Assembly (NCBI RefSeq): GCF_003730195.1
Contig: NZ_QWGG01000003.1
Span: 496,001-560,000, forward strand
Length of the DNA: 64,000 bases
Direction of reading: 5' to 3'
Origin: Halosimplex salinum
Lineage (GTDB): Archaea; Halobacteriota; Halobacteria; Halobacteriales; Haloarculaceae
Shown here one piece after another: positions 33,168 through 42,778 of the stretch; the first letter of the stretch is position 1; each line of letters begins with the position of its first letter. The notes below the pieces were generated by a model. It was not told the DNA's origin. It saw only the letters and a list, made by a program, of their open reading frames with translations, and ran no database searches. Made by a program: the position numbers and the translations under genes.

Positions 33168-33806
33168 TCAGTCCCGGTCGTCGGCCGCCTCCGCGCCGGT
33201 CCGTGGATCCACTCGTATCGACGGGCGCATGCCCATCGAAACCTCGTCGTACAGTTGCACGTCGCCGTCGAGTTCTCTGACGTGCCACTCGTACGGGTCC
33301 GAGCGACGCCAGAGTTCGGTCCCCGATCCGTCGAATCCGTACACGTCGGCGCCCTCGTCGTCGGACCCGGTGACGACGACCCGGACCCCGTCGACCAGTT
33401 CGAACCGCTCGACCGCGTGTTCGAACTCGACCCGCGTTCCACCGACGACGAACGCGTCGTTCGGCCACGAGTCGGCGATCGCGCCTGTCTCCAGGTCGAT
33501 CTCGAAGTATCGGTCGTTCGTCCCACGGGTGATGACACGGTCGCCCAGTGCCCGTACGTCGGTGTGAGCGAACTCGTCGACACCCCGTCTATCGCGTTCG
33601 TCGGGTTCCTGAACGAACCAGTCGACCCGGCAGTGGGGGTCGACCTTCGCGACGTTTCTCGACGCAGACGGGAGGGGAACGTCCGGTTCCGCGTCGACGG
33701 CGTCGTCGGTCAGTTCGAGGACGAGCGAGCTATCGACGGAGAGGTAGTAATCGACGTTCGGCAGACGAAGGGTCTCTCCGTCGCACGTGACGACGTTGTC
33801 GGACAT
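33168..33806 (-). CDS. Hypothetical protein with beta-propeller-like strand repeats
   Basis: 212 aa from MSDNVVTCDGETLRLP (an ATG four codons upstream also possible). No signal peptide. Several segments look like propeller blades: RYFEIDLETGAIADSW, DVYGFDGSGTELWRRSD and YDEVSMGMRPSIRVDPRTG, but only three or four are present, so this is not a full propeller. It lies 121 bp downstream of the giant surface protein on the same strand. Function unknown. Confidence 0.65.
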   Translation of the reverse strand: MSDNVVTCDGETLRLPNVDYYLSVDSSLVLELTDDAVDAEPDVPLPSASRNVAKVDPHCRVDWFVQEPDERDRRGVDEFAHTDVRALGDRVITRGTNDRYFEIDLETGAIADSWPNDAFVVGGTRVEFEHAVERFELVDGVRVVVTGSDDEGADVYGFDGSGTELWRRSDPYEWHVRELDGDVQLYDEVSMGMRPSIRVDPRTGAEAADDRD

Positions 33807-33927
33807 CGATATTCTCATCGTGACTTCCTCGAACTCGAACGTCCCATCTGTACTCGACTTCGCGAGGGGATGGCAAACGGCTTACGGGTTCGCGGGCAGG
33901 GACCGACTCGATCGGTCCCGGGTCGTG

Positions 33928-36900
33928 TCACGCACATTCCGTTCCGGTAGCGTGATTCTCGCCCGTGGCAGCGGTGTCCCACAGGTCGTCGAACGTGTCG
34001 CCGCTCATATCCTCGTTGAGGGCCTCGATAGTCCCGAGAGGGATCCAGTTGTCGCCCGGAACCCTGTCGCTATCGTCCAGTTCGAACTGGATCTGGCCGC
34101 CCGAAAGCGAGTCGTCGGGACCCCAGTACTCCCACGACGTATCCGCCGTCGCGGGGCTCGTGAGGCCGTTTATCTGTTCGGCCGAGATGGACCCGGTGTA
34201 ACTGATCGACATCCCCCTGTTCGACGGCACGACGGCTTTCCCGAGACACTGGTAGTCGCCCCACGGATAGTACTTCGCGCCGTTCGAGTTGACGTTCGCG
34301 ACGTCCAGCAGCGCCAGGTCCTGAACGATCATCCACCGGTCGAGATACCGCACGTCTTCCGGCCGAGCGAGGAAGCTCCCGTCGATGCTGTCGCCGCTTC
34401 GACTGCCGTACACTCGAGCCAGTTCCACGTCGTCGTTCGTCTCGATGTGGGTGACGATCCCCGGTTGGCTGTGCGGCGGGATCGTGTTGTCGTCGTTGCG
34501 TTCGGGTTCGTTCACCTCGTGGGCCGTGTCGAACCAGTCGATAGTGTGTTGCTCTCCGAGCGGGTCGCCGTCGTCGTCGGCGTCGTACAGCAGGTACTGC
34601 ATCGTGCGCCGGACCTCGTTCGAGTCGATCTTCTCCAGTTTCACGACGTCTTTCCAGTCTTCGGCCACGTCCTCGTCGGTCTCCAGCAGGTACTCGAAGT
34701 GCGCCCTGTATCGCGTCCCGTCGTATCGCTCGTGTTCGTCGAACGAGCAGTAGGCGTCGGTGAGCGCCTCCTTCGCGTCGTCGGAGTAGTCCTCGAACCA
34801 GTCCTGGGCGTCGTCCTCCAGTTCCTCTTTCAGGTCCTCGGGCTCGTCGCACTCGTCGTTGAACTCGCCCTCGTTATCGTCTTCGAGTTCGACGTCGCCG
34901 TCGTCCTCTACCTCTAGCGGAATCTCCTCGACCGTGTCAGACCCGGGGAGATACTGCTGGAGCGTCGACTCCCCTTCCTCTTGCAGGTTGTCGCAGTCCT
35001 CGTAGTTCACGTCGCCCGGACTGAAGTCGGGCCCGGCGTGGGGCCACGTGCTCGAACAGGAGTTCTGGAAGATGCTCGAACTCGAACTGTAGTGCCACTC
35101 GTCGCCGACGCCGTACTTGGGCTTGGGCTGGACCGTCGCGCCCGGCACCGCGACGACGACGCCGGTCGAACTCGTGAAGTCGATCGGGTCGACCTCGCCG
35201 ACTCTCCGTTGCTGGCCGGCGATCTCGAGGTCGACGGGCATCGCCTGGCGGACGTACGTCGTCGTCTTCGTCCCCGACGGGTCGTCGTGGCTGGCGGAGA
35301 CCTCGAAGCGGGCGTACTCGCCGTTGACCTCGACGTCCCAGTAGTCAACGGAGAGATACCAGTAGGTCGGCCACGGGATCAGCGGCATCCCCGGATGGCC
35401 GAACAGGTTGTGCTTGCGCACCGACATCGGCGCGTGGTCCGAGTCGGCGACGTCGTCGACCGACCGGTGTTCCGGGCGGACGGCCGGCGAGGTCTGTCGA
35501 GTGACCGGGTTCAGCGTGAGATACGACGGCGAACCGTCGACGGAGTACGAGACGTCGCCGAGCAGCGGCGTGTCTTCCACCGTCGCGGTCGACGTGGACG
35601 GCGGGCTTTCGAGCGCCTCGCTCGCGAAGTCCATCCCCCGGTTCAGCACGTCGGTCGCCCCGTCCGTCGCGTCCTCCATCTGTGAGTTCGCGTCGTCGGT
35701 CGAGTCCTGTCGGGCACTCTCGACGCGCTCCATCCACTCTCGAACGTCCTCGAGATACTCAAGACGGAGTTCGACGAGCGCCTTCCGCGGCGCGCTGCTG
35801 TATCGGCCGGAGACGTCGTACCTGTACCTGTCGGGTTCGAAATTGCCGTGGCGGTCTACGATCTGCGTTCGGAGGCCCTCGAAGACGTCGGACCCCGTGG
35901 CCATTTCGGCCACCGACACTTCGATCGAGTCGACCCCCGTCGGCGGACTCGCCTTCAGGCGTTCGTGCGTCGCTTCGAGTTCGTCCCGGAGCCACGATTC
36001 GAGCGAACTCCGCTCGCTGGGCGTCAGGAAGTCCGACGCGTCCAGCGTGACGCCGTCCGACACCTGTCCGTCGATCTCCGACTGGAGTCCGCTCGGACGC
36101 TCGATCCCGTCGGCGTCGATGGCGCTCTCCAGGTTCCCCTCGGGGTCCCCGGAGCCGACGTTGATCCCCTCTTCGATGGCCTCCGTGGCCGTCTCCTCGA
36201 AGTTGCCGGGGCTCAGCGACGACGGCTCGCCCCCGCTCTCGTAGGCGTGTTCCAGCCCGTCGTGGGAGACGTCTAGCTGGCTGCTGTCGCTGTGTGTCGC
36301 GGTGACCGTGACGTCGACCTCGAAGGTCACCGTCGAGGTGTCGTCCGTCTCGTCGTACTCGTAGCAGGGCGGTGTTACACCGGTAGCGCACGTGGTCTCC
36401 CGTCGCCAGTCCTGCGTCTCCTCGATGTCGTTGGTGACCGTGACGGTGAACTCGTGGAACGTCCGGGTTCGACCCGACTCGGAGCGCCAGGTCTCCGTGT
36501 GGTCGACGTCCACGTCGCTGCCGACGACGCTCGTGGTGGACCCGCCGAAGGCGGTCCAGTCGCTTCCCGAGGGCGAGTCCGCGTCGGGGTACGACCCCGA
36601 GACCTTCGAGGCGCTCCCCGTCGACACGTCGACCCCGACCGAGTAGATCTGGTCGACGACCCGCGGGACCGCGTCGTTCGAGATGTCGCCGTCGGGGAGA
36701 TCGGCCTCGGTGTCGCTGTCGACCTCGTCGCTGCTATCGGCCTCTTCGGGCGCACCGGACGGCCGGTAGTCGGAGAGGTCGATCTCGTTGCCCCGGACCT
36801 CGTCGAAGGCCGGGTCGGCGAACTTGTCGATCTTCACTTCGCGGCCGTCGGTGAGTTCCGCGTTCGCCTCCCGGGACGTGAGGGCGCCGCTTCCCCCTGC

Positions 36901-38010
36901 TCCTCCCCCACCGCCGAACCCGCCCGGCTTCCCCAGCATCCCGTTGACGACTTCCTGGATCGAACTCGGCGGGCTCCCGGACGCGCCGCCAGTCAGGATC
37001 CCGCCGACCGCGCAGATCTTCTGGGCGACGCCGTACCTGCTGAACGCCTTGCTCCGACTGCCGGACTTGCCCGTCGCCTTGAGGATCTTCTGCAGGTTGC
37101 GCGCGCCGAAACAGGAGTACGACGCGAACTTCAGATTGTCCGCCGCGGGGTCCTCGGTCCCGAACGTCTGGCGCTGGAGCGCGTAGATGGCGGAGTTCGC
37201 CAGGACAACGGTGTCTTTCTTCGGCGCCAGTTTCTTGAACGCGCCCGTCCGACTGACCGGCGACATCCGCTCGTAGTAGGCCTTCCCGTACATCACGGGG
37301 TAGAGGCGCGCCGCGAACTGGCGACCGAACCCGTCGCCGTCGAAGAAACTCGTCTGGAGCTTGTCCTGGTAGGACCCGACCTTCTCGTGGAGGAGGAACG
37401 TCGTCGACCCCACGGAGACGGTCACGTCGCTCGTGCGCGAACCGACCGTGTCACCGTCGACAGCGACCTCGTACCGGACGTCTTCGACCGTCGCCTCGAC
37501 CGTCCCCGGTTCGAGGCCCGACGGCGCCCCGGGGTCGCTCCCGGCCGTCAGCGACACCCGGTCGATCGCGTCCTCGATCGAACTCTCGGAGTAGTCGATC
37601 GCCGGGAGCGACATCTGCGTCCGCGCCCCGTTCGATTCGAACGACGAAGTCCGGAGGCGGTCCTGCAGTTCGAGATACACCCGTAACTTCGCGTATCGCC
37701 TGAACACGGACTCGCCGCCGGACGACTCGATCGCCCGTCCCGCCGGCGTCTCGGCCGGGACGGTCACCGGTTCCTCGGCGGCCGATTTCATCGCGTCCGA
37801 AGCGGCCTCGCGCAGGAGCGACTGGGTCGTCGCCGACGCCTGGTCCATCGCCTTCGCGGGGGCCACGTCCGTCGACGGGTCCGCTCTGCTGTCCAGCGTG
37901 ACGACGATCGTGACGCTCGTGAGTAACAGCAGGACCCCGACGATCGAAAACGGGATCCGCGCTCGGTCGCTCGACGCTATCGAGATCGTGTTCGGTCGCT
38001 CTCGTGTCAT
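33928..38010 (-). CDS. Giant single-anchor surface protein (DUF7286-like)
   Basis: 1360 aa. After a short basic cytoplasmic start, residues about 20-38 form one membrane helix (FSIVGVLLLLTSVTIVVTL). The rest should be outside: a helical part to about 270, a Gly-rich hinge (GGFGGGGGAGGSG, near 365), an acidic linker, a beta-rich middle with coiled segments, and an acidic C-terminal part with several cysteines. It resembles haloarchaeal proteins annotated DUF7286, which I recall near pilus/Tad-like genes; none are here. The ATG overlaps the upstream stop by 4 bp. Confidence 0.7.
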   Translation of the reverse strand: MTRERPNTISIASSDRARIPFSIVGVLLLLTSVTIVVTLDSRADPSTDVAPAKAMDQASATTQSLLREAASDAMKSAAEEPVTVPAETPAGRAIESSGGESVFRRYAKLRVYLELQDRLRTSSFESNGARTQMSLPAIDYSESSIEDAIDRVSLTAGSDPGAPSGLEPGTVEATVEDVRYEVAVDGDTVGSRTSDVTVSVGSTTFLLHEKVGSYQDKLQTSFFDGDGFGRQFAARLYPVMYGKAYYERMSPVSRTGAFKKLAPKKDTVVLANSAIYALQRQTFGTEDPAADNLKFASYSCFGARNLQKILKATGKSGSRSKAFSRYGVAQKICAVGGILTGGASGSPPSSIQEVVNGMLGKPGGFGGGGGAGGSGALTSREANAELTDGREVKIDKFADPAFDEVRGNEIDLSDYRPSGAPEEADSSDEVDSDTEADLPDGDISNDAVPRVVDQIYSVGVDVSTGSASKVSGSYPDADSPSGSDWTAFGGSTTSVVGSDVDVDHTETWRSESGRTRTFHEFTVTVTNDIEETQDWRRETTCATGVTPPCYEYDETDDTSTVTFEVDVTVTATHSDSSQLDVSHDGLEHAYESGGEPSSLSPGNFEETATEAIEEGINVGSGDPEGNLESAIDADGIERPSGLQSEIDGQVSDGVTLDASDFLTPSERSSLESWLRDELEATHERLKASPPTGVDSIEVSVAEMATGSDVFEGLRTQIVDRHGNFEPDRYRYDVSGRYSSAPRKALVELRLEYLEDVREWMERVESARQDSTDDANSQMEDATDGATDVLNRGMDFASEALESPPSTSTATVEDTPLLGDVSYSVDGSPSYLTLNPVTRQTSPAVRPEHRSVDDVADSDHAPMSVRKHNLFGHPGMPLIPWPTYWYLSVDYWDVEVNGEYARFEVSASHDDPSGTKTTTYVRQAMPVDLEIAGQQRRVGEVDPIDFTSSTGVVVAVPGATVQPKPKYGVGDEWHYSSSSSIFQNSCSSTWPHAGPDFSPGDVNYEDCDNLQEEGESTLQQYLPGSDTVEEIPLEVEDDGDVELEDDNEGEFNDECDEPEDLKEELEDDAQDWFEDYSDDAKEALTDAYCSFDEHERYDGTRYRAHFEYLLETDEDVAEDWKDVVKLEKIDSNEVRRTMQYLLYDADDDGDPLGEQHTIDWFDTAHEVNEPERNDDNTIPPHSQPGIVTHIETNDDVELARVYGSRSGDSIDGSFLARPEDVRYLDRWMIVQDLALLDVANVNSNGAKYYPWGDYQCLGKAVVPSNRGMSISYTGSISAEQINGLTSPATADTSWEYWGPDDSLSGGQIQFELDDSDRVPGDNWIPLGTIEALNEDMSGDTFDDLWDTAATGENHATGTECA

Positions 38011-39029
38011 TTGTTCCAGGTGTATATCGTGATCTTCACGTCGCCGGGCGAGACGAGTTCCGCGACGGTCTCGGCGTCGAAACTCCCCCCGTACTGCTCG
38101 TCTCGGACGTCCTCGAGGTCCTCGCGGATCATGTCCGAGAGCGGGCCTCGCAGTTGGTCGTTCGCCATCCTCGCGTCCGCTTGCGCCTGACTGACCGGGT
38201 TCGTCCCGGACACGGGGCCCACTCGCCAGGCCGGGTCGGTCTCGAACTCCGCCAGGTCGAGGAGTTCCGCCATGCGCTGGTACCGATAGACCACTAGCTG
38301 TCGTTCCAGCCCGTTTCGCTCCAAGCTCAGTTGCGTCTCGCTCGGGGGGAAGTAGCCCCGAACGACGGACCGAGCGACGAGATCCGCGACGTCTCCGAGG
38401 TCTCCGCCGCGATAGGCCCGCTTGATCTCGCTCTCGTCGAGTGACGGCATACTGCTGGGGAGGGTCATCGTCGCGGTGCTGTAGTCGACGCCCGGCGGCG
38501 GCGACGGCCCTGCTTCGACGCGCCCCTCGATCGCCGCGGACTCGTACGGCCGCCAGAGCGCGACGACGTGCGCGGTCTCCCCCGCACCGGTCAGCCGGTC
38601 CCGGATGCCGCCCTCCAGCGCGTTCCTGTACTCGATCCCCGCCCGCGTCAGCCGTTCGTCCGAGTCGCCGAGGAGCGTGCTGTCGTCACCGTCGGGGAAG
38701 CGCGCCTCGGTCACCGCCGCGTCGGCGAACTGCGCCAGGACCGGCCCGTGTGCCGTCCGTTCGTAGTCGAACGAGGGGTTCGCGTCGAACGGGTCGTGGC
38801 CGCCCGGGTCACCCTGTATCGGGTCCGTGACCGGTTCCACGCTGTACTCCATCTTCATCGTCGTCGCGGCCAGCGTCTCCGCCGTCCGGTCGGCCGTGAC
38901 CGGATCGTGGGCCGGTTCGTCGTCGGTCAGGAACACGGCCAGCACGCCGATCGACGCGCTCACCAGCAACAGCGCGAACGTCACGTCGACCACCGTACTG
39001 ATCCCGCGCGCGGATCGGTGACTGGTCAC
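38007..39029 (-). CDS. Single-anchor surface protein (DUF7284-like)
   Basis: 340 aa from a GTG at 39029 (MTSHRSARGISTVVDVTF); another GTG at 39098 adds 23 Arg-rich residues. One N-terminal membrane helix (about 14-34) follows a short basic segment, an arrangement seen in pseudopilin-like proteins. The outer part is helical and acidic. It is translationally coupled to the 1360-aa protein, so the two probably act together at the cell surface. A strong TATA-like sequence lies well upstream at 39223-39234. Confidence 0.68.
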   Translation of the reverse strand: MTSHRSARGISTVVDVTFALLLVSASIGVLAVFLTDDEPAHDPVTADRTAETLAATTMKMEYSVEPVTDPIQGDPGGHDPFDANPSFDYERTAHGPVLAQFADAAVTEARFPDGDDSTLLGDSDERLTRAGIEYRNALEGGIRDRLTGAGETAHVVALWRPYESAAIEGRVEAGPSPPPGVDYSTATMTLPSSMPSLDESEIKRAYRGGDLGDVADLVARSVVRGYFPPSETQLSLERNGLERQLVVYRYQRMAELLDLAEFETDPAWRVGPVSGTNPVSQAQADARMANDQLRGPLSDMIREDLEDVRDEQYGGSFDAETVAELVSPGDVKITIYTWNK

Positions 39030-39514
39030 GAACCGCGCCCCCGCTTGCGGACGCGACGGCCAGCGACGCACCCGCGTGGCCGACGGCTGTCGACCCACGG
39101 ACGGAACCGACGACGGCCCGTCGGCGACGCCCCCCGACGACCGGCGTCCGCGCCCCGCCGAACACGACTGTTCCCCCCTGATACCGACGGCCCAGACTGC
39201 ATACTGCTAGTGGTCTCGTCATATTATTTAAACATAACACGGCGCGTCCGCGATCACCGTCCCGAGCGCTCGGCGGCGGGCGCACGCGCGTACCCGCACT
39301 CTAGGACGAACACGTCGAACGAGCCGGAGGTAGCAGACTGTCAAAAAGCGGACGGAGAGACGCTCGCTCCCGCTGGTCGCGGCTTCGCTAGTCCTCGCGG
39401 GTCGCTCCGCTCCCCGCTCGGTATCCGTGGTCCTCGCTCCGTCTGTTCACGGGCGGCGAAGCCGCCCGTTCGCACGGTATGAGGGGCCTCCGGCCCCTCA
39501 CTACTCGGACCACG
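39030..39514. other. 485-bp gap with a promoter and strong hairpins
   Basis: No convincing gene. TTTAAATAATAT on the minus strand (39223-39234) is the likely TATA box of the two surface-protein genes, implying a leader of roughly 100-170 nt. Two perfect hairpins at 39450-39468 and 39480-39500 lie just past the stop of the small coiled-coil gene at 39515 and could end its transcript. Confidence 0.6.
39450..39500. repeat. Two perfect triloop hairpins (GAA loop and TCC loop)
   Basis: CGGGCGGC-GAA-GCCGCCCG (39450-39468) and TGAGGGGCC-TCC-GGCCCCTCA (39480-39500). The first contains the 13-mer GCGGCGAAGCCGC also inserted in nadB and hel308. They follow the small gene ending at 39515 on the minus strand. 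Confidence 0.75.
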
Positions 39515-39793
39515 CTACTCCTCGATGTGGGCCTCGACGCGGTCTTTGAGCGCGTCGGCGTGTTCCTTGGCCGTGGCGGCGTGCGTGGAGTCCTCCGTCT
39601 CGACGAGGCGGTCGACAGCCTCCTGGAGCGCGACGAAGTCGTCCGGGTCGTTCTCGAAGAACTGCCCGAGCTGGTCGACGTGTTCCTGGGCCGCCGTGGC
39701 GTTGACTTCGTTGTATCCGACCTCTAGGCCGGCGAGACGGGCGTCTAAGTCTTCCAGCGTCTCCAGCACCCGTTCGTACGGCCCCGGCGCCAT
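39515..39793 (-). CDS. Small helical haloarchaeal protein
   Basis: 92 aa from MAPGPYERVLETLEDLDARL; an ATG at 39814 would add MGRKGPY. The nearer start has a purine-rich GGAGG just upstream on the minus strand and fits a transcript start from the TTTTTAT at about 39824. The protein is acidic and fully helical (GYNEVNATAAQEHVDQLG, LKDRVEAHIEE). Function is unknown; similar short proteins are conserved in haloarchaea. Confidence 0.72.
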   Translation of the reverse strand: MAPGPYERVLETLEDLDARLAGLEVGYNEVNATAAQEHVDQLGQFFENDPDDFVALQEAVDRLVETEDSTHAATAKEHADALKDRVEAHIEE

Positions 39794-39876
39794 GTACGGA
39801 CCTTTCCTCCCCATGGGATAAAAACTACTGTGGTGGCGCCGGCCGCGAACCACCAAACACCACGGCGACCGACCGG

Positions 39877-40908
39877 TCACTCGACCCGGACGTCGACGAC
39901 CACGTGTGCGACCCCCTCGCTGTACCCTTTGACGCGACGCCTGTCTAACACGTCCACCGTCCGCCCGCGCGCGTCCGCTGCCGCTCGCACTCGGTCGACC
40001 GGGCGGTCGAACACCAGCGACTCCGGCGTCGCTTCGTGCACGTGGACGACGCCACCGGGCTCCAGCGCCCCGAGCGCGCTGTCGAGATACTCGTGTGCCT
40101 CGTAGTAGCCCATCACGATCCGGTCGGCAGTCACGTCCGTCGCCGGGTCCTCCCGGGCCAGCACGTCCCGGCAGTCGGCCCGATACGGCTGGACGCGGTC
40201 GACCACGTCGTTGCGTCGGACGTTCTCCAGCAGGAACTCGAAGGATGCGGGGTTCCGTTCGACGGCCGTCACCTCGGCACCCGCCCTGGCCATCGGGAGC
40301 GTGAAGTAGCCGATCCCCGCGAACATGTCGACCACGCGCTCGCCCTCGGAGACGACCTCGCCCATGCGCGCGCGCTCGGCCTTGTTCCCCGGCGAGAACA
40401 TCACCTCCGCGAGATCCATGGCGTACTCCGTCCCGTGCTCGCGGTGGACCGTCTCCGTGTCGCCCTCGCCGGCCAGCACCCGCACGTCGGGTTCGCGATG
40501 CGCGCCGGAGATACCGCCCCGCGCCAGCACCGTGTCGGCCGACCCGTGGAGCGCGAGCAACGCCTCGCCGACCTCCTCGGGACGGGGCGCGTCGCTCGCG
40601 TCGACGAGCACGACCGTCCCGAGCACTGCCCACGAGGCGGGCGCCCGGTCGATCTCCTCGTCGGTCCACCCCCGCTCGCGCAGGTGGTCGGCCAGATCCC
40701 GGAGACGGGGTTCGCCCACCTGGTGAACCACCTCGTCGTACTCGACGGTCTCCGGGACCGCCGTCACCGGGACCGAGACGCTACCAGCGTCGTACTCGCG
40801 GACCGACCTGTCGGCGTCGTAGACGCCCTCGGCCGCCAGTTCGTCGATGACCGCCTCCGTGCGCGGCTTGTCGACGACGACCGCCAGTCGCTCCTCGGTC
40901 TCGTCCAT
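39877..40908 (-). CDS. taw2: tRNA wyosine-pathway aminocarboxypropyltransferase Taw2 (Trm5/TYW2 family)
   Basis: 343 aa. The SAM-binding motif VVDMFAGIGYFTLPMARAG, acidic VTAVERNPASFEFL and FSPGNKAERARM are shared with Trm5. The motif IV position reads MGYYEAHEYL instead of the Trm5 NLP, as in TYW2/Taw2. It should transfer the aminocarboxypropyl group of SAM to 4-demethylwyosine at G37 of tRNA-Phe. The N-terminal third is the family's RNA-recognition part. Confidence 0.85.
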   Translation of the reverse strand: MDETEERLAVVVDKPRTEAVIDELAAEGVYDADRSVREYDAGSVSVPVTAVPETVEYDEVVHQVGEPRLRDLADHLRERGWTDEEIDRAPASWAVLGTVVLVDASDAPRPEEVGEALLALHGSADTVLARGGISGAHREPDVRVLAGEGDTETVHREHGTEYAMDLAEVMFSPGNKAERARMGEVVSEGERVVDMFAGIGYFTLPMARAGAEVTAVERNPASFEFLLENVRRNDVVDRVQPYRADCRDVLAREDPATDVTADRIVMGYYEAHEYLDSALGALEPGGVVHVHEATPESLVFDRPVDRVRAAADARGRTVDVLDRRRVKGYSEGVAHVVVDVRVE

Positions 40909-40975
40909 CTGTCTCCCCCGAGGCGTCCGACGGCCGAAACGGTTTCGAGTCGCCGCCGGAGCGGACCCCGACGGC

Positions 40976-41488
40976 TCAGGACGACTCCGGTTCGCGGTCC
41001 CGCCGGGCGGGCGACTGGCGGTTCACTCTCGAATCGCCCGCGGACGCCGGTCGGGTAGCGGACACGCCCCCTCGACCGGCGTCCGCGTCCTCGGTCTCGA
41101 GCAGGCTATCGAGACGGCGCTCGAACTCCGCCTGTTCGATCTCCCCGCGAGCGAACCGCTCGCGGAGCAGGTCGACGGGGTCGTCCGGGTCCGCGCCCGC
41201 GTCCGCCCCGGAGCGGTCGCGGTCCGCGACGCCCGATAGATCGATGCCGCGGTCGCCGAGCGACCACGGGAGGGCCACGGGCGAGAGGTCGAGGACGATC
41301 CACGCGATGATCGCGGCTACCGGCGTCAGCAGGAGCCACCCGACCACCAGGATCTCGAGCGCGTTCACGACGCCGACGTTGAACAGCGCGAGGAGCGCGA
41401 CGGGGAGCGTCGTGACGGCGATCAGCACCGGCAGGAGGGCGACGAGGCGACGGACCACGGTACCGAACGAGCGGAGGGACTCGAACAT
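40976..41488 (-). CDS. SHOCT-domain membrane protein
   Basis: 170 aa from MFESLRSFGTVVRRL (an upstream in-frame ATG at 41512 adds MKRSDSGH). Two membrane helices (about 14-35 and 43-68) are followed by a cytoplasmic SHOCT motif near 105-130: DPVDLLRERFARGEIEQAEFERRLDSLLE. The tail is disordered and charged. SHOCT modules are oligomerisation motifs; function of this protein is unknown. Confidence 0.8.
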   Translation of the reverse strand: MFESLRSFGTVVRRLVALLPVLIAVTTLPVALLALFNVGVVNALEILVVGWLLLTPVAAIIAWIVLDLSPVALPWSLGDRGIDLSGVADRDRSGADAGADPDDPVDLLRERFARGEIEQAEFERRLDSLLETEDADAGRGGVSATRPASAGDSRVNRQSPARRDREPESS

Positions 41489-41513
41489 GTGTCCGCTGTC
41501 CGACCGCTTCACG

Positions 41514-41519
41514 AAAAAA
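41514..41519 (-). terminator. Poly-T tract downstream of nmd3
   Basis: Six T on the minus strand, 53 nt after the nmd3 stop and before the SHOCT gene start. Likely ends the nmd3 transcript. Confidence 0.4.
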
Positions 41520-41571
41520 GTTGCCGGGAAGCGGTCAGAAGCTGCCGTGGTGAGCGCCCGCTACCGTTGGC

Positions 41572-42705
41572 TCACGCGTCGGTCGCTTCGACCGACCCGC
41601 CCGGGAGGATGTGTAACCCTGCGCGGCTCTTGATCACGGGAACATCGTCGGCGTCGGGGTCGAAGTAGTCGGGGCGTGGGATCGTCTTGGCCTCGTAGGT
41701 CTCCGGGTCGAGCACCTGGACGGCGTTCTCGTCCTCGACGGCGACGACCGTCGTCGTCTGGGCGTCCTCGCGAGTCCCCAGTCGCCGGGCGTCGGGCGCG
41801 TCGCCCTCCTCGAAGCTCGCTTCGTACTGCTCGCCGGTCGTCAGTCGGGTGCCCTTGAGGTTGCCGCGGACGCTCCTGACGAGGACCGGTCCGTCGCCGT
41901 CCTCGGGGTCGATCACCTCGCCCGCCCGGTAGCGCGGGAGTCGGACGGCGAAGGTCACTCGATACACCTCGTTGCCGTCGCTGTCCTCGGTGACGAGCGT
42001 CTCGTAGTCCTCGAAGGAGCCGCCCTGCTGGTCGACGATGCGCTTCGCGATCCCCTGGCCCAGCTGGTTCGTCGAGATCTTCATGTTCAGCCCCTCGTCG
42101 ACCTCTTTGACCTCCGTGACGAACGCGTTCCGGTCGCCCGTCGCCTCGCGTTCGGCGACGAACGCCTCGGCGGTCTCCTGTGCGCGCTCCTGTTCCTCGG
42201 CCGTCGGCGTCCGCTCCTCGGCGCGGATCTGGACGATCGCCGCGTAGGAGCCGCCCGCGATCCGGCCACACCGGTCGCAGGTCTGGCGGGCGATCTTCAC
42301 GGGGACGACGACCTCCTCGGAGACGAGCGTCCCGCGGACGACGCCGGTGAACTGGCAGTGCATTCGGATGTTGTTCTCGTCGAGCTGTTCGGGAGCGACC
42401 TCCCAGTTCACGTCCGTCGCGTCGAGGTGGACGCCCAGCGCGCCCGACACCTCCTCGACGGCGATGTCCGTGTAGTCCTCGGCGCCCACGTCCACCCAGC
42501 GATTGCCCCGGTGGACCGCGCCGCACTGCGAACACACCCGCACGTCGATGCGCTCGGGCGCGTCGACCAGGTCGAACTCCTCGAAGTAACAGGCGTCACA
42601 CAGCGCGCTATCGGGGTCTCGCGGCCCGTCGGCGCCCGGCCGCGCCGCCAGGTCCCCCTCGATCTCGTCTCCACAGCGCGGACAGAACTCGCCGGAGCGA
42701 CTCAT
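41572..42705 (-). CDS. nmd3: NMD3-related protein (60S export factor homologue)
   Basis: 377 aa. The N-terminal treble-zinc part has CPRCGDEI, CDACYFEEF, CSQCGAVHRGNRW and CDRCGRIAGG, the cysteine pattern of NMD3. The middle and C-terminal beta domains (FVTEVKEVDEGLNMKIST, GNEVYRVTFAVRLPRYRAGEV, VKVIKS-type end) follow. In archaea, which have no nucleus, it is thought to act in large-subunit assembly or quality control; that role is inference. Confidence 0.9.
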   Translation of the reverse strand: MSRSGEFCPRCGDEIEGDLAARPGADGPRDPDSALCDACYFEEFDLVDAPERIDVRVCSQCGAVHRGNRWVDVGAEDYTDIAVEEVSGALGVHLDATDVNWEVAPEQLDENNIRMHCQFTGVVRGTLVSEEVVVPVKIARQTCDRCGRIAGGSYAAIVQIRAEERTPTAEEQERAQETAEAFVAEREATGDRNAFVTEVKEVDEGLNMKISTNQLGQGIAKRIVDQQGGSFEDYETLVTEDSDGNEVYRVTFAVRLPRYRAGEVIDPEDGDGPVLVRSVRGNLKGTRLTTGEQYEASFEEGDAPDARRLGTREDAQTTTVVAVEDENAVQVLDPETYEAKTIPRPDYFDPDADDVPVIKSRAGLHILPGGSVEATDA

Positions 42706-42778
42706 TGTCCCGTGCTACTGGGCTGTGGAGTATAAGGGCCGCGTTCCCCGGACGGAGGTCCCCGAAGCGCGAACCCGC

